A stretch of DNA of 64,000 nt. Source: Chrysomallon squamiferum. Its lineage: Eukaryota > Mollusca > Gastropoda > Neomphalida > Peltospiridae. The translations under genes were made by a program, and so were the position numbers. This document shows positions 61,081 to 64,000 of this stretch, one piece after another. Location: positions 13,565,522 to 13,629,521 of the forward strand of contig CM022668.1 in the NCBI GenBank assembly GCA_012295275.1. The letters run 5' to 3'. Every line of letters starts with the position of its first letter. The first letter of the stretch is position 1. The notes beneath the pieces are model-generated. The model was not told where the DNA came from. It was given only the letters and a program-made list of their open reading frames with translations, and made no database searches.

Positions 61081-61780
61081 ATAAATTGTCATGCAAATCT
61101 GCTGAAGATAAGGACAAAAGATTATGAAATGTCAATATCAACATGAGCATGTTACCTGCGAGAAATAAAACTGCGCGAATTTCACGCTTTCCTTTCGTAC
61201 AATTTATTGCAATGATATTAGAAATAGAGTGAGAAAGAAACTAGTATCATCATTTCAGACAACCTTAAACTAGCATGAAGTAAAGCAGTACGAAAAAAAC
61301 TGTACCATTCTGTAAATTTAAACAGATACGTGTCTACATAGGTGTCTATGTTTTCTCCTTAATGTTTCAATAACCTGATTCAAAATATTGCTAAAATTTA
61401 ATTCCAGTAGCACAGACGATTCTATATTCATTAACGCAAAGCTACTGAGCTTTTCATCTTTTAGAGAGGACCACAGGTAATTCTTAATACGATTAACAGC
61501 AGAAAAACACTTCTCTTCAGAACAGTTTGTATCGAGAAGTGACAAGTAAATACGCAAACAAATATACATTTATGGAAAAGTTTCTTGCGTTTCATTTTCA
61601 AACAATTTTGACAAACTGATAAATTAAGTGTGGAGTGTGACGCCAACCTATTCGATCGTGGCTGTGCCTGAGAATTTCGTATAATTTGTCCCATGATTTT
61701 TTTTTTTAAGAAGATTAACTCGCCCTTGGCCTCTCTCGTATCAAAGAGGATTCCTGTAAATTAGCTTCATAGACGCGGCT
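61081..61780 (-). mobile_element. hAT transposase C-terminal exon (R1), best copy b
   Basis: The minus-strand frame 61569-61318 contains MYICLRIYLSLLDTNCSEEK, then CFSAVNRIKNYLWSSLKDEK and LNFSNILNQV. It is close to 53088-53339 and matches the hAT dimerisation region over its whole length, including the FS...RIK.YL and LNF..IL positions. The part of the exon before it is in another frame, so it is not functional. Confidence 0.7.
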
Positions 61781-62720
61781 GAACCGTGTGCGATGTACAT
61801 AATTATAACATTTAACATTAAAAGAGAAAAAAGAAAAAGTCTGGATGTAAGTGTTGTGAGGTGTTTCATCAAGAAACTTCACTAATACCCTTTTTGCCAA
61901 CTTCCAAATATTTTCTTCGTGCTAAATTATCTTTTCTTAATTCATTTATTTATTACAATTTATACAAATTCAAAATGTCTTACCGGAAGCCGTAGTTTAT
62001 CTTTTCCCCGAATTAATTAAATCCCAGAAGTGAATTCAGTGAGCACTGTACACCATATGCTTAGTTTTTGACACCCGCTTCACAGCATACACAGCGCAGT
62101 ACTCGTTGTTGTTTTATATAAGGGCTGGCAAAACAGCTCTGTTCCCGAGGACAACGTATTCTTCGAAAACAGCTACTTATGGCCAACCCACTTTGCTATT
62201 AATAGATTTCACTGGCCCGGTTGAAGCGTCTGTCTTTACATAGTTACATCATTCTACACTGAAATAGCTAGTAATGGTCCACCTGCTTTCCTATATCGAT
62301 TACAGATTTATTGACTATCTGACGATGTGTAATGTTTAAAAATAACAACGAGGAGAGTGTGACACAATATACATTAATAGTGTGAATTCATCTGTAGATT
62401 GTGGGTTTAAGTTAAAATAATGGTGTAATACACATGTTATGTTATGATACTAGTATTAGAGATACATGATTCTTCAAACATACATACATACAGACAAACA
62501 TGCATAGAACCACGTATAGCATAAAACACAACACATCTGATATGGACTTTTTTTGATGGCTGAATCCCTCTATTTTAGAAATTCATGAGTAATTTTTCTA
62601 CTTAGAAAGTGAAATGTGTGTAATTCGGTAGTGTAAGATTATTAGTTTCTATTTGTACTCATTTATTATTTGAAATTGTTTTTATTAGACTGTTATTATT
62701 ACACAAACACACACACAGAC

Positions 62721-62752
<32 letters not shown>

Positions 62753-63244
62753 TTTGAGATTGTTTCACCTGAGAACTGTAACAATAATCTGGTCCTTTCT
62801 TTTTGTGATATGACTCATGACTTGAAATAAAGCTCGCTCGAGATAATTCATATATTTAGTTGTTTATTAATGCAGTGATATGTGTCATTTCAATAACATG
62901 TCCACATGCAAAGATCTGTATATCTGATAGATTATGCCTTTGGCATTTCTTGTGTGATATTATTACAGAATAATTTTAAAACCTAACAAAAACAAAGGAG
63001 GAAAAAGGAAACTCCCCTGGTATCGTCTTTTGTTTATCGACTTCAAATATATTTTATATTATGTAAAATATTTTAATTAATTAATCAATTTGTTTATTTC
63101 TTAATTTATTATTGTCAAGTTATCGCGGAAAATCTTACTGCAGTAACAACAGATTCGGAGTGTATATAATTATAAAATATTGTAAAATCATCTCATATTT
63201 ACTCTGTTTAAAATATTAATCACATCCACATAAGCCAGTGAATA
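61781..63244. repeat. R2 end, R4, (TAA)n, R2 part and peptide-gene flank
   Basis: R2 end to about 62180, R4 to about 62700, (TAA)n at 62720-62752, a shortened R2 at 62770-63120 in which about 450 bases present in unit 5 are missing, then the flank of the second peptide gene. Confidence 0.6.
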
Positions 63245-63445
63245 ATGATTTGCTGTTGGGTATTTCTGGCTGCCTTGTTCTTGGTGCAGACACATTTTGG
63301 GGACGAGGATAGACCAGACTTGGGTCAAATGCTAAAAGAAGTGTCGAGGTGTAACGAAGGATATAAAAGGCTCGAGAAATCAGAGAAAACTGTTAGCTGT
63401 GTTTTCGTTCGCATGGGCACTAATTTGTTAAAGAGGCCTGACTGA
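63245..63445 (+). CDS. Putative small secreted two-cysteine peptide, paralogue 2
   Basis: A complete 66-codon frame, same length as paralogue 1 at 55320. The first 87 bases are identical to paralogue 1, covering the signal-like segment and the DEDRPDLGQM stretch. After that 16 bases differ and 15 of those change the residue, including radical exchanges (Leu to Glu, Asp to Val, Phe to Gly). Both cysteines, the NEGYKRLEK core and the LLKRPD end are kept, and there is no frameshift. The upstream flank differs at roughly one base in twelve, so the identical start is better conserved than neutral DNA. Function unknown. Confidence 0.6.
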   Translation: MICCWVFLAALFLVQTHFGDEDRPDLGQMLKEVSRCNEGYKRLEKSEKTVSCVFVRMGTNLLKRPD

Positions 63446-64000
63446 CAATACACAGAGTATAAGTGGAATTGATATACTGTTTAGTTCTTTACAAATGCAC
63501 TGATATGTAACATCTGATAACGTGTTCACATAGAAAGATCTGTTTATCTAACATATTATTGTGTTCATATGGCTTACTAACAGTGGCTTTATAAAACGTT
63601 TGGGAACACACTTGAGATCCCGAGGAACAGTAATTATGGTTTGGTATTACTAACACAGTTATTAATGTATTTTTCAGATTTTTTAAAAACTGTATTACTA
63701 TAACTTTGTGGCTTTTCTTCAAGTTCTGTGTTTGCCGATCTGTCTGAAAATATCTATATGCATATAGATGATTGAATTATAGTATGTCGAAAAAATCATT
63801 TATAATACTATTTAAGTGATACATTTTGTCATTTAAGTATTATGAGCTTTCTACAAAAAAATAAGTTTCACAATTAAGAACATCGAAAGCAAACTCCATT
63901 GAGACATAGTTTCCTATACAACTTTTGTTGGACCTAATATAATTAGTTTGCTAATTTCGATTTGTTCTGTTATGATAGCACGGACGACATTTTTGATGTT
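63446..64000. repeat. R2 copy running off the window
   Basis: R2 start and middle followed by the R3 beginning ('GACCTAATATAATTAGTTTG'), in the same order as 55521-56030. The repeat continues past the window edge. Confidence 0.65.

Overview
This is AT-rich animal nuclear DNA, probably from a mollusc. The evidence is intron-bearing genes with good GT..AG splice sites, very dense microsatellites ((TAA)n, (CTA)n, (CT)n, (CA)n), Tc1-like and hAT transposon debris, and an expanded family of GIMAP/AIG1-type GTPases with long charged coiled-coil tails. Such expansions are known in molluscs and some other invertebrates. The assignment to mollusc is inference, since no species-diagnostic gene is present.

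The window is one tandem array. Five large minus-strand GTPase exons lie at 3131-4866, 14337-15547, 30390-31552, 40247-41289 and 49314-50686. Two relics of further copies lie at about 29.6 kb (last codons only) and 59.1-59.6 kb (coiled-coil end only). For units 1, 2 and 5, two upstream exons can be read with matching splice phases: a tiny exon, then a short exon encoding a Val-x-Pro hexapeptide repeat of variable copy number. These join in phase 1 to the AIG1 exon. The initiator ATG exon was not found for any copy. Copies 3 and 4 have no visible upstream exons.

A typical unit on the plus strand reads: 3' flank blocks (C, A, B) broken up by microsatellites; AIG1 + coiled-coil exon; intron rich in simple repeats; Val-Pro repeat exon; tiny exon; decayed Tc1-like transposase fragment; then several kb of a repeat mosaic. 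In the mosaic I name four recurring segments. R1 contains the last exon of a hAT transposase on the minus strand. R2, R3 and R4 are noncoding and share a short core. Units 5 and 6 (about 52-57.6 and 59.6-64 kb) are the youngest duplicates.

Between 37.8 and 39.7 kb a decayed Ty3/gypsy-type pol fragment and a second, different Tc1-like transposase lie side by side, next to an inverted piece of the mosaic.

The most unexpected element is a pair of short plus-strand reading frames (55320-55520 and 63245-63445) for 66-residue, probably secreted peptides. Their first 87 bases are identical. The rest differs at 16 positions, of which 15 change the amino acid, while both cysteines are kept. That is the pattern of a fast-evolving secreted effector. 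The GTPases are probably cytosolic or membrane-associated immune or survival GTPases; any link between them and the peptides is only positional.
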